DNA from: DATESG01 sp035270925
GTDB lineage: Bacteria > Bacillota_I > Bacilli_A > RFN20 > CAG-826
Direction of reading: 5' to 3'
Length of the DNA: 21,560 nt
Assembly (NCBI GenBank): GCA_035270925.1
Contig: DATESG010000050.1
Coordinates: forward strand, 1-21,560
The translations under genes were made by a program, and so were the position numbers. Positions 8,214-15,096 of this stretch are shown here, piece by piece (the first letter of the stretch is position 1; every line of letters starts with the position of its first letter). The notes beneath the pieces were generated by a model. It worked only from the letters and a program-made list of their open reading frames with translations, ran no database searches and was not told the DNA's origin.

Positions 8214-9750
8214 ATGCTATCTCGCGTAGCTCCGCGAGTGTATGCGTGCCGACGTCGCCTTTATCAATGTCTTCACACATTCTTGCATAAGCTTTTTCAC
8301 TGATAAAGAATTTCTTTTTAATTAACATGTAGGAAATAATAAAGAGGATGACCGGGATAATCGTCATCCCAATCAAGAGTGAAGTCAAAACAAGCGGACG
8401 ATTAGTCGCTTCATTAATAATAATGTTGGCTTGCGTAATGACGTCTGTTGAAGTCAGAATTCCATTTATCTTTAACTCTAGGCTAATTTCAAGTTGGCTG
8501 ATTCCTTCGGTGAGGGCGTAAACGCCACCAATGGTCAGAATCAAATAGACAATTAGCGTTTGTAAACTGCTACTCATCTTCGCGGCAAATGGTCGGGCGG
8601 CAAAGATCACGCTCTCTTTCCGTTCGCCAGTCGTCCATTGATTGTATTCAATCGTGTTCGTCGCCATCACCAACAAGACCATATAGAATGAGCCTTGAGC
8701 CGCAAAGACAAAGATGCCAATCGCTGATAAGACCCAAATATTTAAGATTGGGATAATTCCATACGCGTTAAGCATTCCATATGTGAAAATCATCAGATAA
8801 CCAATTACCATTACGATAAAGGAAAAATCAATAATTTGTTTGCGTGAAAAACGTTTGGCAATTAGCGAATATAGCGCTTGCGGGACGATTGTTCCTAAGG
8901 CATAAGCGACGGTGAAGAAAAACATATTGGCACCACCGAGCTCATAACCGTAAGCAAAAATAAAGTAGTTAAGCCCAAAGGCATTTAAGAGCGCACTACC
9001 AAGATAATAAAAGGTAATTACAAACATAATCACCCATAACTGTTTGTTTTTATATATTGTCGTAAACATTGATTTTAAACTTGTTTTTTCTTCGTTTATA
9101 TCAAGACGTTCCTTTTCCTTACAAGTAAAGACGAGGAGTAATTGTGACAAGAGGAAGAAAAGCGCAATGATAATACTCGCGTAGAAAAACACTTGCGAAG
9201 CATTACCTGGATAGAGGATTGGTAAGATTCCCCCGACCGCGAAAGCACCAATACTCGCGGCAAGGGCCACGAATGTTGTCAATTGATTACGGGTTTTTTC
9301 ATCCTTACTAAGCGAGGGGAGCATCGACCAATAGGCAATATCATTCATCGTAAAAGTCATTTCCCATAAAATATAGAAAACACCAAACAAGGCCACAAAG
9401 GCCCAACCACTGGGTCGAACGGTAAACATCAAAGCGAGCATTATCGAGTTAGATATCGCCCCAATTAAAATCCAGGGTTTATATTTACCCATTTTAAAGC
9501 GTGCGTTTTCAATAATCGAACCCATCATTGGATCATTGACCCCATCCCAAATGCGCGTGAAAATCATAATGATGGTAATGACCAGCATCTTCGCTTGATA
9601 GCCTCCTTCTTTGCCGAGGGTGAACTGCACATAAATCATTAAAAATAATGACACTAATGTATAAGCAGCATCACGAGCAATTCCAGAGAAGGGATAAACA
9701 TACTTAGTTAACTTCGGGACTTGGTCGCCACTGAAAGTCTTGTTGTTCAT
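8212..9750 (-). CDS. GPH-family sugar:cation symporter
   Basis: Cytoplasmic-membrane permease of the glycoside-pentoside-hexuronide:cation symporter family (MelB/LacS/XylP relatives, major facilitator fold), probably importing a galactoside with H+ or Na+. The 512 residues show about twelve hydrophobic segments. The family block lies after helix 2: WDGVNDPMMG with Asp69 and Asp73 (equivalent by motif to the cation-site aspartates of MelB), then RFKMGKYKPWIL. The N-terminus LTKYVYPFSGIARD is also typical. The C-terminal tail is short, with no EIIA-like domain as in LacS, so PTS phosphorylation control is not expected. ATG 9750 lacks a Shine-Dalgarno, but no later plausible start precedes the first helix. 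Substrate is inferred from the alpha- and beta-galactosidase neighbours. Confidence 0.9.
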   Translation of the reverse strand: MNNKTFSGDQVPKLTKYVYPFSGIARDAAYTLVSLFLMIYVQFTLGKEGGYQAKMLVITIIMIFTRIWDGVNDPMMGSIIENARFKMGKYKPWILIGAISNSIMLALMFTVRPSGWAFVALFGVFYILWEMTFTMNDIAYWSMLPSLSKDEKTRNQLTTFVALAASIGAFAVGGILPILYPGNASQVFFYASIIIALFFLLSQLLLVFTCKEKERLDINEEKTSLKSMFTTIYKNKQLWVIMFVITFYYLGSALLNAFGLNYFIFAYGYELGGANMFFFTVAYALGTIVPQALYSLIAKRFSRKQIIDFSFIVMVIGYLMIFTYGMLNAYGIIPILNIWVLSAIGIFVFAAQGSFYMVLLVMATNTIEYNQWTTGERKESVIFAARPFAAKMSSSLQTLIVYLILTIGGVYALTEGISQLEISLELKINGILTSTDVITQANIIINEATNRPLVLTSLLIGMTIIPVILFIISYMLIKKKFFISEKAYARMCEDIDKGDVGTHTLAELREIA

Positions 9751-9762
9751 ATGATTAGTTGT

Positions 9763-9781
9763 GTAAAAAGAAACTTTTTAC
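9763..9781. repeat. Perfect inverted repeat in the transporter leader
   Basis: GTAAAAAG (9763-9770) and CTTTTTAC (9774-9781) are perfect inverted arms around three bases, 13 bases upstream of the transporter ATG and within its predicted leader. It has no T tract, so it is not an evident terminator. It could be an operator or an RNA hairpin affecting translation of a gene without a Shine-Dalgarno. Confidence 0.45.
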
Positions 9782-9807
9782 CCTTTCGATGTAATTAATA
9801 CCTCTTC

Positions 9808-9813
9808 ATTTTA
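9808..9813 (-). promoter_or_regulatory. Extended -10 box for the transporter gene
   Basis: The minus strand reads TGATAAAAT, i.e. TGn followed by TAAAAT, the same arrangement as before the beta-galactosidase gene. The -35 is poor (T-rich, around 9831-9836). Transcription would start near 9801, leaving a leader of about 50 bases that contains the 9763-9781 inverted repeat. Confidence 0.45.
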
Positions 9814-9859
9814 TCAAATTATTGCCGAGTTAAAAACAAATTGTCGCAAAATTTGGACT

Positions 9860-9872
9860 TACTTAATAAGTA
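9860..9872. repeat. Short inverted repeat in divergent intergenic region
   Basis: TACTTA and TAAGTA flank a single central A, a perfect 6-1-6 dyad between the divergent transporter and FUSC-type genes. It is upstream of both predicted promoters. It might be an operator half-site pair, but dyads of this size occur by chance in AT-rich DNA. The rest of the 224-base region (9751-9974) shows only the two promoters and the leader hairpin. Confidence 0.2.
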
Positions 9873-9938
9873 TGACTCTATCCTTGTATAACGAGCACCA
9901 TAATTTTGGCTAAAATTGCTCGAAATCGGGCTAATAAA

Positions 9939-9967
9939 ATGATATTTTAGCTTAACTACGATACAAT
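9939..9967 (+). promoter_or_regulatory. Promoter of the FUSC/ArAE-type gene
   Basis: TACAAT at 9962-9967 is a 5/6 match to the -10 consensus, and ATGATA at 9939-9944 is a 4/6 match to TTGACA at 17-base spacing. The start codon begins eight bases after the last T of the -10 box, about where transcription should begin, so the message is predicted to be leaderless. Confidence 0.5.
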
Positions 9968-9974
9968 ATTAGTT

Positions 9975-10907
9975 ATGGAAAAGAGTTTAAGAATCACCCT
10001 GCTGCTGAAAATGATTATCGGTTTCACCGCCGCCTATTTAATCGGCACCCTCTTTAATGTTAATTATAGTTATACCGCTGGCGTCATTACCGTCCTTTCT
10101 TTAGCCTTAACCAAAGAAGCGGTCTTAAAGCAAGCACTGGCGCGTTTCACCGCCTCACTGATTGGCATTGGTCTTGGCGTTTTATTCTTCTTTCTCCTAG
10201 GTTATGAAATTTACGTCCTTATTATTGTTGTGATTTTATTAACAACGATTTTATACGCTCTCAAACTAGAAATTGGCATTGTTCTCGCGCTTGTGTTAAT
10301 TTCCCAAGAATATCTCGGTGGGGCCCCGAGTTACGCACTTAATGCCCTCTTTGTTTTAATCATCGGCGTCGGTGTTGCGATTATCCTCAACTTCTATACG
10401 CCCAGTGATAAAAAGGTCGTCGATACCAACCAAAATAAAATTGATCAGCAAATTAGTGATGTTTTTCACTCGCTTGCTAAAAATGAAGGGGTTGATTTCA
10501 GCCCGCTTAAAAGCGCGATCAATCAGGCCAAGAAGGAACTAATTCTTGCTAAAGAAAACCGCAGTTTTAAAGATGTCGAGAAACGTATCTCTTATCTGGG
10601 AATGCGTGAGAGTCAAACACTTGTTCTTGAACGCGTCAATCATATCTTAATCGCCCTGGGTGAGAGTGTTTATAAGACAAAAGTCCTCAACTACCTCTTT
10701 AGTTTCGTTGGTCATATCGGCAAAGTCGATAATGCCACACGGCTATTAAATGATTTACTCTTACTTCATCAAGAATATGATACTTTAGCACTGCCGAAAA
10801 CTAGACTCGAGTTTGAACAACGCGCGGAGTTATATCATGTACTGAGTGAGCTCCAATCCTTCCTCGAGGCCAAAATTGACTATCATCATAAATACGATTT
10901 AACCTAA
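9975..10907 (+). CDS. FUSC / aromatic acid exporter (ArAE_1)-like membrane protein
   Basis: Membrane protein resembling the Firmicutes ArAE_1 branch of the FUSC superfamily (YqjA-like), sometimes annotated as aromatic acid exporters; the substrate is not established. In the 310 residues the first ~140 are strongly hydrophobic with four to five membrane segments: a first around residues 10-27, then TAGVITVLSLALTKEA, followed by LIGIGLGVLFFFLLG, YVLIIVVILLTTILYAL and LFVLIIGVGVAIILN. The remaining ~170 residues are charged, predicted helical and probably cytoplasmic, as in the family's C-terminal domain. ATG at 9975 has no Shine-Dalgarno and lies seven bases downstream of a -10 box. Single-gene unit, divergent from the sugar transporter, ended by a bidirectional terminator. 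A function within the sugar locus is not implied. Confidence 0.75.
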   Translation: MEKSLRITLLLKMIIGFTAAYLIGTLFNVNYSYTAGVITVLSLALTKEAVLKQALARFTASLIGIGLGVLFFFLLGYEIYVLIIVVILLTTILYALKLEIGIVLALVLISQEYLGGAPSYALNALFVLIIGVGVAIILNFYTPSDKKVVDTNQNKIDQQISDVFHSLAKNEGVDFSPLKSAINQAKKELILAKENRSFKDVEKRISYLGMRESQTLVLERVNHILIALGESVYKTKVLNYLFSFVGHIGKVDNATRLLNDLLLLHQEYDTLALPKTRLEFEQRAELYHVLSELQSFLEAKIDYHHKYDLT

Positions 10908-10913
10908 AGAAAA

Positions 10914-10938
10914 GAGCAACCGCGTGGTTGCTCCTTTT
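10914..10938. terminator. Bidirectional intrinsic terminator
   Basis: GAGCAACC (10914-10921) pairs perfectly with GGTTGCTC (10926-10933) around GCGT. Plus strand is followed by CTTTTGTT, minus strand by TTTTCTTT, so it can stop both the FUSC-type gene and the convergent EF-G-like operon. Confidence 0.88.
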
Positions 10939-10952
10939 GTTGCTCGCCATTT

Positions 10953-13010
10953 TTAATCTTTATTATAAGCTTTAACAACTTGTTCAACGACATAGCTTGG
11001 GACTTCTTGATAACTGTCAAACTTACGGTTAAAGAAGCCGCTGCCTTGCGTCATGACTCGAAGTTTAATCGCGTAATCAATGATTTCACTTTCAGGGACA
11101 AGCGCGGTAATTTCTTGAATGCCATAACCTTTTTCATCGATACTAAGAATACGGGCTCTTCGTTGGTTGAGGTCTTTCATGATACTACCAGTATAATCAT
11201 TGGCGATTTGCACGCCAATATGCATAATTGGTTCTAATAAGGTTGGTTTACACTTCATATAAGCTTCTTTAAATGCGAGAATCCCCGCCATCTTGAAAGC
11301 TTGTTCGTTACTGTCAACCGAGTGATACTTGCCATCAATCAACGTGCCTTTAACACCAATAACCGGATACCCGGCTAAGAGGCCTTTTTGCGTTACTTCG
11401 TTAAAGCCTTTTTCAACGGCAGGATAGTAGTTACGCGGAACCGCGCCACCAAAGACTTCTTCAGTGAAGACATTATCTTCGGTCCCACTAGGACTAAAGC
11501 GCATGACGACGACGCCATAGAAGCCACTGCCACCGGACTGTTTAACATAGCGACCTTCGGCTTCGGCAGTTTGTTTAATCGTTTCACGGTAGTTAATTTT
11601 TGGTGCAAAGGTATCAACCTCGACGCCGTATCCATTTTTAACGCGTTCCAACACATAGTTTAGATGCGAGTCACTAAGACCACCAATTAGTAGTTCCTTA
11701 GTTTCAGCATTACGTTTCATTTCAAAACATGGATCTTCGACCGCGTATCGGGCGAGTGCTTGCCCAAGTTTTTCTTCATCTTTACTAGCTTTCGCCACTA
11801 ACGCGCGGTAATAAACAATTGTGGGATATTTAGGCGGGTTAAATTTAAAAGCATTGTTCTTGGTTGTAAGCGTAAAACCCGTACTAATATTTTCTAACTT
11901 TGTCAGGGCAACGATATCACCCGCAATTGCCTTATCGACCGGCGTCAGTGTCGCTCCAAACATTGTCGAAATTTGGTTGACTCTAAAACTATCATTGTTG
12001 TTAAGGCAGAAAACTTCATCGCCAATTTTTAAAACGCCGGAGTTTATTTTGACTAAGTTAGTCACACCTTTATATTGATCGAAGGTTGTTTTAAATACAT
12101 AGGCACTAAATGGTTGATCAACTCTAGTTAGCACTTCAACAATTTTGCCACTAGCGTCTTTAGCTTCATATGGTCTAAGTTCGGTTGGATTAGGGAGATA
12201 TTCAATCATCATCTTTAATAAAGTATCAATCCCGATATCTTTTTTGGCACTGCCAACAAGAACTGGGGCAATCTCGCCACTAATGACGGCGTGATGTAAA
12301 CCTTTGCTAATTTCTTTGTGCGATAAAGTTTCGCCTGCAAAGAATTTATCAAGTAAGGCATCATCTGTTAAGGCAACTTGCTCAGCAAGTGAGTTATGTA
12401 ATTCTAAGACAATTGGTTTCTTATCATCGTAAATCTTATCATCAACACAAGTTGTGCCATTATATTTACGGGCTTTAAGTTCGACCACGTCAATATAGCC
12501 ATCAAACGCTTCTTCACGGCCAATTGGATAGACAAAGGAAACAGCTTTTTTACCTAAGACACGAGTAATATCTTCGAGTAAGGCTTCAAAATCGATTTTT
12601 TCTTTATCCATTTTATTAATAAAGATAAAAGTTGGGACCCCGTGTTTTTTTAACATATTAAAATGTTTAATCGTTCCGACTTCAATCTTCTTTGTCGCAT
12701 CAATTACTAAGACTGCCGCTTTAACTACATCAAGCACACCCATAATGTCATGAACAAAGTCATCATTACCGGGGGCATCTAAAAAGTTAAGGTGATAGTC
12801 TTCATAATCAACACTAATAACCGAAAGGCTACAAGAACTTAAACGGTTCTTTTCTTCCACGGAAGTATCACTAATCGTATTCTTACGATCAATCTCGCCT
12901 TTAGTTTTCCCGGTCACAAGTGCGGCAAGCGATTCCACAAGCGTCGTCTTACCACTTCCTTGGTGACCTAAAAATACAATATTTCTGATTTTATCTGTCG
13001 TGTATTCCAT
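10953..13010 (-). CDS. Elongation factor G-like GTPase paralogue (FusA2-type)
   Basis: Translational GTPase of EF-G shape, 685 residues from ATG 13010. Domain I: P-loop GHQGSGKT (15-22), altered switch II DAPGNDDF (78-85), G4 NKMD (132-135), G5-like GSAKKD. Domain II lies near 290-370, domain III near 390-460, domain IV with SGGSGFYGVVVM and YHSVDSNEQAF, and domain V ends in LRVMTQGSGFF and EVP. Canonical EF-G has DTPGH with a catalytic His; here Asn replaces it, and switch I lacks RGITI (RLSSCSLSV instead). It is therefore a divergent paralogue, like FusA2/EF-G2 proteins that usually carry Tyr there, not the housekeeping fusA. GTP hydrolysis may be weak. A GTG at 13016 is in frame but overlaps the AGGAG site; ATG 13010 has AGGAG at five bases. 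Role unknown. Confidence 0.88.
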   Translation of the reverse strand: MEYTTDKIRNIVFLGHQGSGKTTLVESLAALVTGKTKGEIDRKNTISDTSVEEKNRLSSCSLSVISVDYEDYHLNFLDAPGNDDFVHDIMGVLDVVKAAVLVIDATKKIEVGTIKHFNMLKKHGVPTFIFINKMDKEKIDFEALLEDITRVLGKKAVSFVYPIGREEAFDGYIDVVELKARKYNGTTCVDDKIYDDKKPIVLELHNSLAEQVALTDDALLDKFFAGETLSHKEISKGLHHAVISGEIAPVLVGSAKKDIGIDTLLKMMIEYLPNPTELRPYEAKDASGKIVEVLTRVDQPFSAYVFKTTFDQYKGVTNLVKINSGVLKIGDEVFCLNNNDSFRVNQISTMFGATLTPVDKAIAGDIVALTKLENISTGFTLTTKNNAFKFNPPKYPTIVYYRALVAKASKDEEKLGQALARYAVEDPCFEMKRNAETKELLIGGLSDSHLNYVLERVKNGYGVEVDTFAPKINYRETIKQTAEAEGRYVKQSGGSGFYGVVVMRFSPSGTEDNVFTEEVFGGAVPRNYYPAVEKGFNEVTQKGLLAGYPVIGVKGTLIDGKYHSVDSNEQAFKMAGILAFKEAYMKCKPTLLEPIMHIGVQIANDYTGSIMKDLNQRRARILSIDEKGYGIQEITALVPESEIIDYAIKLRVMTQGSGFFNRKFDSYQEVPSYVVEQVVKAYNKD

Positions 13011-13018
13011 ATTCACTC

Positions 13019-13564
13019 CTAATCCTTAAGGGCCTCAACGGCCATCGCAAAGATCATCTCTTGGTCGCAGTTTGTCGTATCAAGGACAACGCGGGGAATA
13101 ACTTCATCTTCATCTCTTAATTGATTAACGTAAAGGCTGAATTCGTCAAGATTCTTTAATGGGTGCGTTAAATGGACAGGATGACGGTTTTGATACATTT
13201 CGCGATATAAAAAACGCTCGTATAACACATCAATATCACCTGTTAAATAAATTAAGGTAACTTTATGATTTGCAAACGAGCATTCTCTTTGAATCTTTTC
13301 GAGGTCATCTTGATGGAAGTTGGCCTCAAGGATTACACTGCCTTTGATTTTAGCAAAGCGTGAGGCGATGTGGACAAGAATGTCCATGGCCCCGCGCGAA
13401 ACCCTCTTGTTTTTGTCGATTCCCTCAAACTCAATCTCTTCGCCAAGGATTTCTTTAAACCTTGATTTTTGGAAGTAGGGAATTTCAAAGTGCCGCGAAA
13501 GTCTTTTCGCGAGCGCTGATTTCCCGGCGGCTAGATCTCCGGATATGATAATAATTTTAGACAT
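13019..13564 (-). CDS. P-loop kinase-like protein (AAA_33 type)
   Basis: Small P-loop phosphotransferase, substrate unknown. The 181 residues open with a Walker A motif GDLAAGKS (9-16), directly after a beta strand, as in shikimate/gluconate/zeta-like kinases. VILEANF is a probable strand-2 acidic site, LIYLTGDIDVLYERF matches the usual strand followed by an Arg-rich lid, and ends with VVLDTTN. There is no zeta-toxin context and no antitoxin-like partner. Start ATG 13564 has AAGGGAG seven bases upstream. Its TAG stop overlaps the ribosome-binding site of the EF-G-like gene, with eight bases from stop to that ATG, so the two are co-transcribed and probably translationally coupled. A nucleotide/nucleoside or small-metabolite kinase are both possible. 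Confidence 0.75.
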   Translation of the reverse strand: MSKIIIISGDLAAGKSALAKRLSRHFEIPYFQKSRFKEILGEEIEFEGIDKNKRVSRGAMDILVHIASRFAKIKGSVILEANFHQDDLEKIQRECSFANHKVTLIYLTGDIDVLYERFLYREMYQNRHPVHLTHPLKNLDEFSLYVNQLRDEDEVIPRVVLDTTNCDQEMIFAMAVEALKD

Positions 13565-13610
13565 AAAAATCTCCCTTTCTATTATTTGGTTATGTCGTCT
13601 TTGTACTTTT

Positions 13611-13616
13611 ATTGTA
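13611..13616 (-). promoter_or_regulatory. Extended -10 box for kinase/EF-G-like operon
   Basis: Minus strand TGCTACAAT gives TGn plus TACAAT (5/6). The -35 is poor. The predicted start near 13604 leaves a leader of about 40 bases with AAGGGAG before the kinase ATG. Confidence 0.5.
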
Positions 13617-13660
13617 GCACATTAAAGTAAGTAATAAAGGGGCAAGCGACAAAATCAGTA

Positions 13661-13692
13661 AAAGAAAACCCTTACTAATAATGTAAGGGTTT
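13661..13692 (-). terminator. Intrinsic terminator of the DUF2188 gene
   Basis: AAACCCTTAC (13666-13675) and GTAAGGGTTT (13683-13692) form a perfect ten-pair stem with a seven-base loop. Reading the minus strand it is followed by TTTTC-type T-rich sequence (down to about 13661), while the plus-strand side has no T tract. It ends transcription just before the kinase promoter. Confidence 0.88.
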
Positions 13693-13708
13693 ACATGCGT
13701 TAACTTGA

Positions 13709-14908
13709 CTATCTTTTTTGAATTCGGCCCTTGTTAGCCCCGCGTGAATTGTGAACTAAATAAGTTCCACCGTTGTTAGCAACGAGGCCTTCAACGTATT
13801 CAATCGCTTCTTTTTGGGTGTCACATAGTTTAATCACCCGTTTGCCACCAGCAAAGATAATTGTCCATTTATTGTCTTCATCACGTTTATTTAGGTGATA
13901 AACACGTTTGCCTTCACTTGATGGACCGGTTTTGGCAGGTTCACTTTTAGCTTCGGCTTCAACTTTTGGCTCAACCTTTTTCGCTGGTTGTGCTTTTTCT
14001 TTTTTAACAACCGGCTTTGCAACAGGCTTATCTTCGACCTTCTTAGTCACGACAGGGAGAACTGGTTTCGCCCTTTCAACCTTGTCCGGTTTAGGAGTTG
14101 TCCGTTTCTTTTGGAAGTTATATAAAGGTTTAGCTTCATTATCTTGTTTAGCAACAACCTTTTGTTGAACAACACGTTTGACAACAACTTCTTTCTTTGG
14201 TTCGGCTTTAGCAACAGCTTCTGGTTCAGGTTTGGCCGCTTCTACGACTACGACAGGTTGTTCTTTGACCAACTCAGTTTTAACATCTTCTTTAGCAACT
14301 TCTCTTTGTGGTTGGTAATTAGGGGTTTCTAATTTAACTTCAACAACAACACGTTGGGGTTCATTATTTTTTTCTTGAACTTTAGTTTCAACTGTAACTT
14401 CATCTTTAGCTTTGGTGTCTTTAAGTTTGACATGCGCATATTTTGGCTTGTAATCACGGGCAGAAATACTTCTTAAGCTAGCAATTAAAACGAATAATAA
14501 CGCAAGCACCATTAATAATAAGGCGCCAGCTTGGTAAGCCGTCTTTAAGTTAAGTAAGTCAGTCCAGCCTGTCATCGTAAAGAAAACTAAATCCTTACTG
14601 ATAACTCTAGCAACCATCACCGAAGCAATGGCCGTAACGATTAAAACATTAAGGCCCGTAAACAGTTTACGTGGGCGATGTCTCGTGAACACTAAAATAA
14701 AGAGGACGATAAATAATAGAAGCCCGACTGCAAATGGGGCCAGAAATAAAAGATCAATTCCACTGAAAGAAATCCATGCTCTTAGTTGCGGTAAAATATC
14801 AGCGAATCCCAGAGCTTCAATTGTGATTAACTCCATCGCTACAGCACCAGCGGCTGCTAAGGCAAAAATCAGGGCAAATATGCTTAAACCAACGACATTC
14901 TTTTTCAT
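13709..14908 (-). CDS. Four-helix membrane protein with Lys/Pro-rich linker and DUF2188 domain
   Basis: Membrane-anchored protein of unknown function, 399 residues. Hydrophobic segments at about 5-25, 52-74, 83-103 and 124-147 suggest four membrane helices; a positively charged loop RHRPRK follows the second. Residues about 150-330 are low complexity, rich in Lys, Val, Glu, Pro and Ala with repeats such as KPEPEAVAKAEPKKEV, a TonB-like extended linker. The last ~65 residues (VYHLNKRDEDNKWTIIF to the end) resemble DUF2188: a short beta strand pair, then DTQKEAIEYV helix, GGTYLVH and a basic tail GRIQKR. With N- and C-termini on the same side this domain would be cytoplasmic or external depending on topology. 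ATG 14908 has AAAGGAG seven bases upstream. Monocistronic. DUF2188 assignment is by pattern recognition. Confidence 0.75.
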   Translation of the reverse strand: MKKNVVGLSIFALIFALAAAGAVAMELITIEALGFADILPQLRAWISFSGIDLLFLAPFAVGLLLFIVLFILVFTRHRPRKLFTGLNVLIVTAIASVMVARVISKDLVFFTMTGWTDLLNLKTAYQAGALLLMVLALLFVLIASLRSISARDYKPKYAHVKLKDTKAKDEVTVETKVQEKNNEPQRVVVEVKLETPNYQPQREVAKEDVKTELVKEQPVVVVEAAKPEPEAVAKAEPKKEVVVKRVVQQKVVAKQDNEAKPLYNFQKKRTTPKPDKVERAKPVLPVVTKKVEDKPVAKPVVKKEKAQPAKKVEPKVEAEAKSEPAKTGPSSEGKRVYHLNKRDEDNKWTIIFAGGKRVIKLCDTQKEAIEYVEGLVANNGGTYLVHNSRGANKGRIQKR

Positions 14909-14949
14909 ACACTCTCTCCTTTGTATTTTTAAAGACGTACAATATCATC

Positions 14950-14978
14950 ATTATAGAGATTTTATTGTCAATTGTAAA
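14950..14978 (-). promoter_or_regulatory. Sigma-A-type promoter of the DUF2188 gene
   Basis: On the minus strand TTTACA (14973-14978, 5/6 to TTGACA) is 17 bases from a perfect TATAAT (14950-14955). One of the strongest promoters in the window; the start is expected near 14943, giving a leader of about 35 bases with AAAGGAG. Confidence 0.8.
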
Positions 14979-15028
14979 ACAAGATGTATATTAATACCTA
15001 TCTAAAATCATACAATTCATCTTGTTTT
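14976..15028. repeat. 11-base inverted repeat spanning a divergent promoter region
   Basis: AAAACAAGATG (14976-14986) and CATCTTGTTTT (15018-15028) are perfect inverted copies separated by 31 bases. The left arm overlaps the -35 box of the DUF2188 promoter. A second pair, AATTGTA (14970-14976) and TACAATT (15011-15017), lies beside them in swapped order. Could be paired operator sites for one regulator of both divergent genes; no regulator gene is adjacent. The rest of this 188-base region shows nothing else clear. Confidence 0.4.
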
Positions 15029-15096
15029 TGCACTAATAAAACAACTTTTGAAGTCATTACTGCAAGGTTATGTTAATCTAGGAGCGGGAAAAAATC

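Noticed and set aside
9909..9951. GCTAAAAT ... ATTTTAGC inverted pair upstream of the FUSC-type gene
   Set aside because: Eight AT-rich bases with a 27-base spacer; too likely by chance, and the right arm overlaps the promoter spacer.
11388..11663. Paired open frames on both strands within the EF-G-like gene
   Set aside because: Both are out of frame with well-conserved EF-G domain IV sequence; typical shadows.
13019..13564. Zeta-toxin-like kinase as part of a toxin-antitoxin system
   Set aside because: Walker A and size are compatible, but there is no small antitoxin gene beside it; it is coupled to an EF-G-like gene instead.
13909..14460. Repetitive Lys/Pro/Glu/Val codons that look like a tandem DNA repeat
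   Set aside because: No fixed repeat unit is seen at base level; it is a low-complexity protein linker.
14628..15005. Plus-strand 125-codon frame antisense to the DUF2188 gene
   Set aside because: Opposes the real membrane protein gene and runs over its promoter; no ribosome site or recognisable domain.
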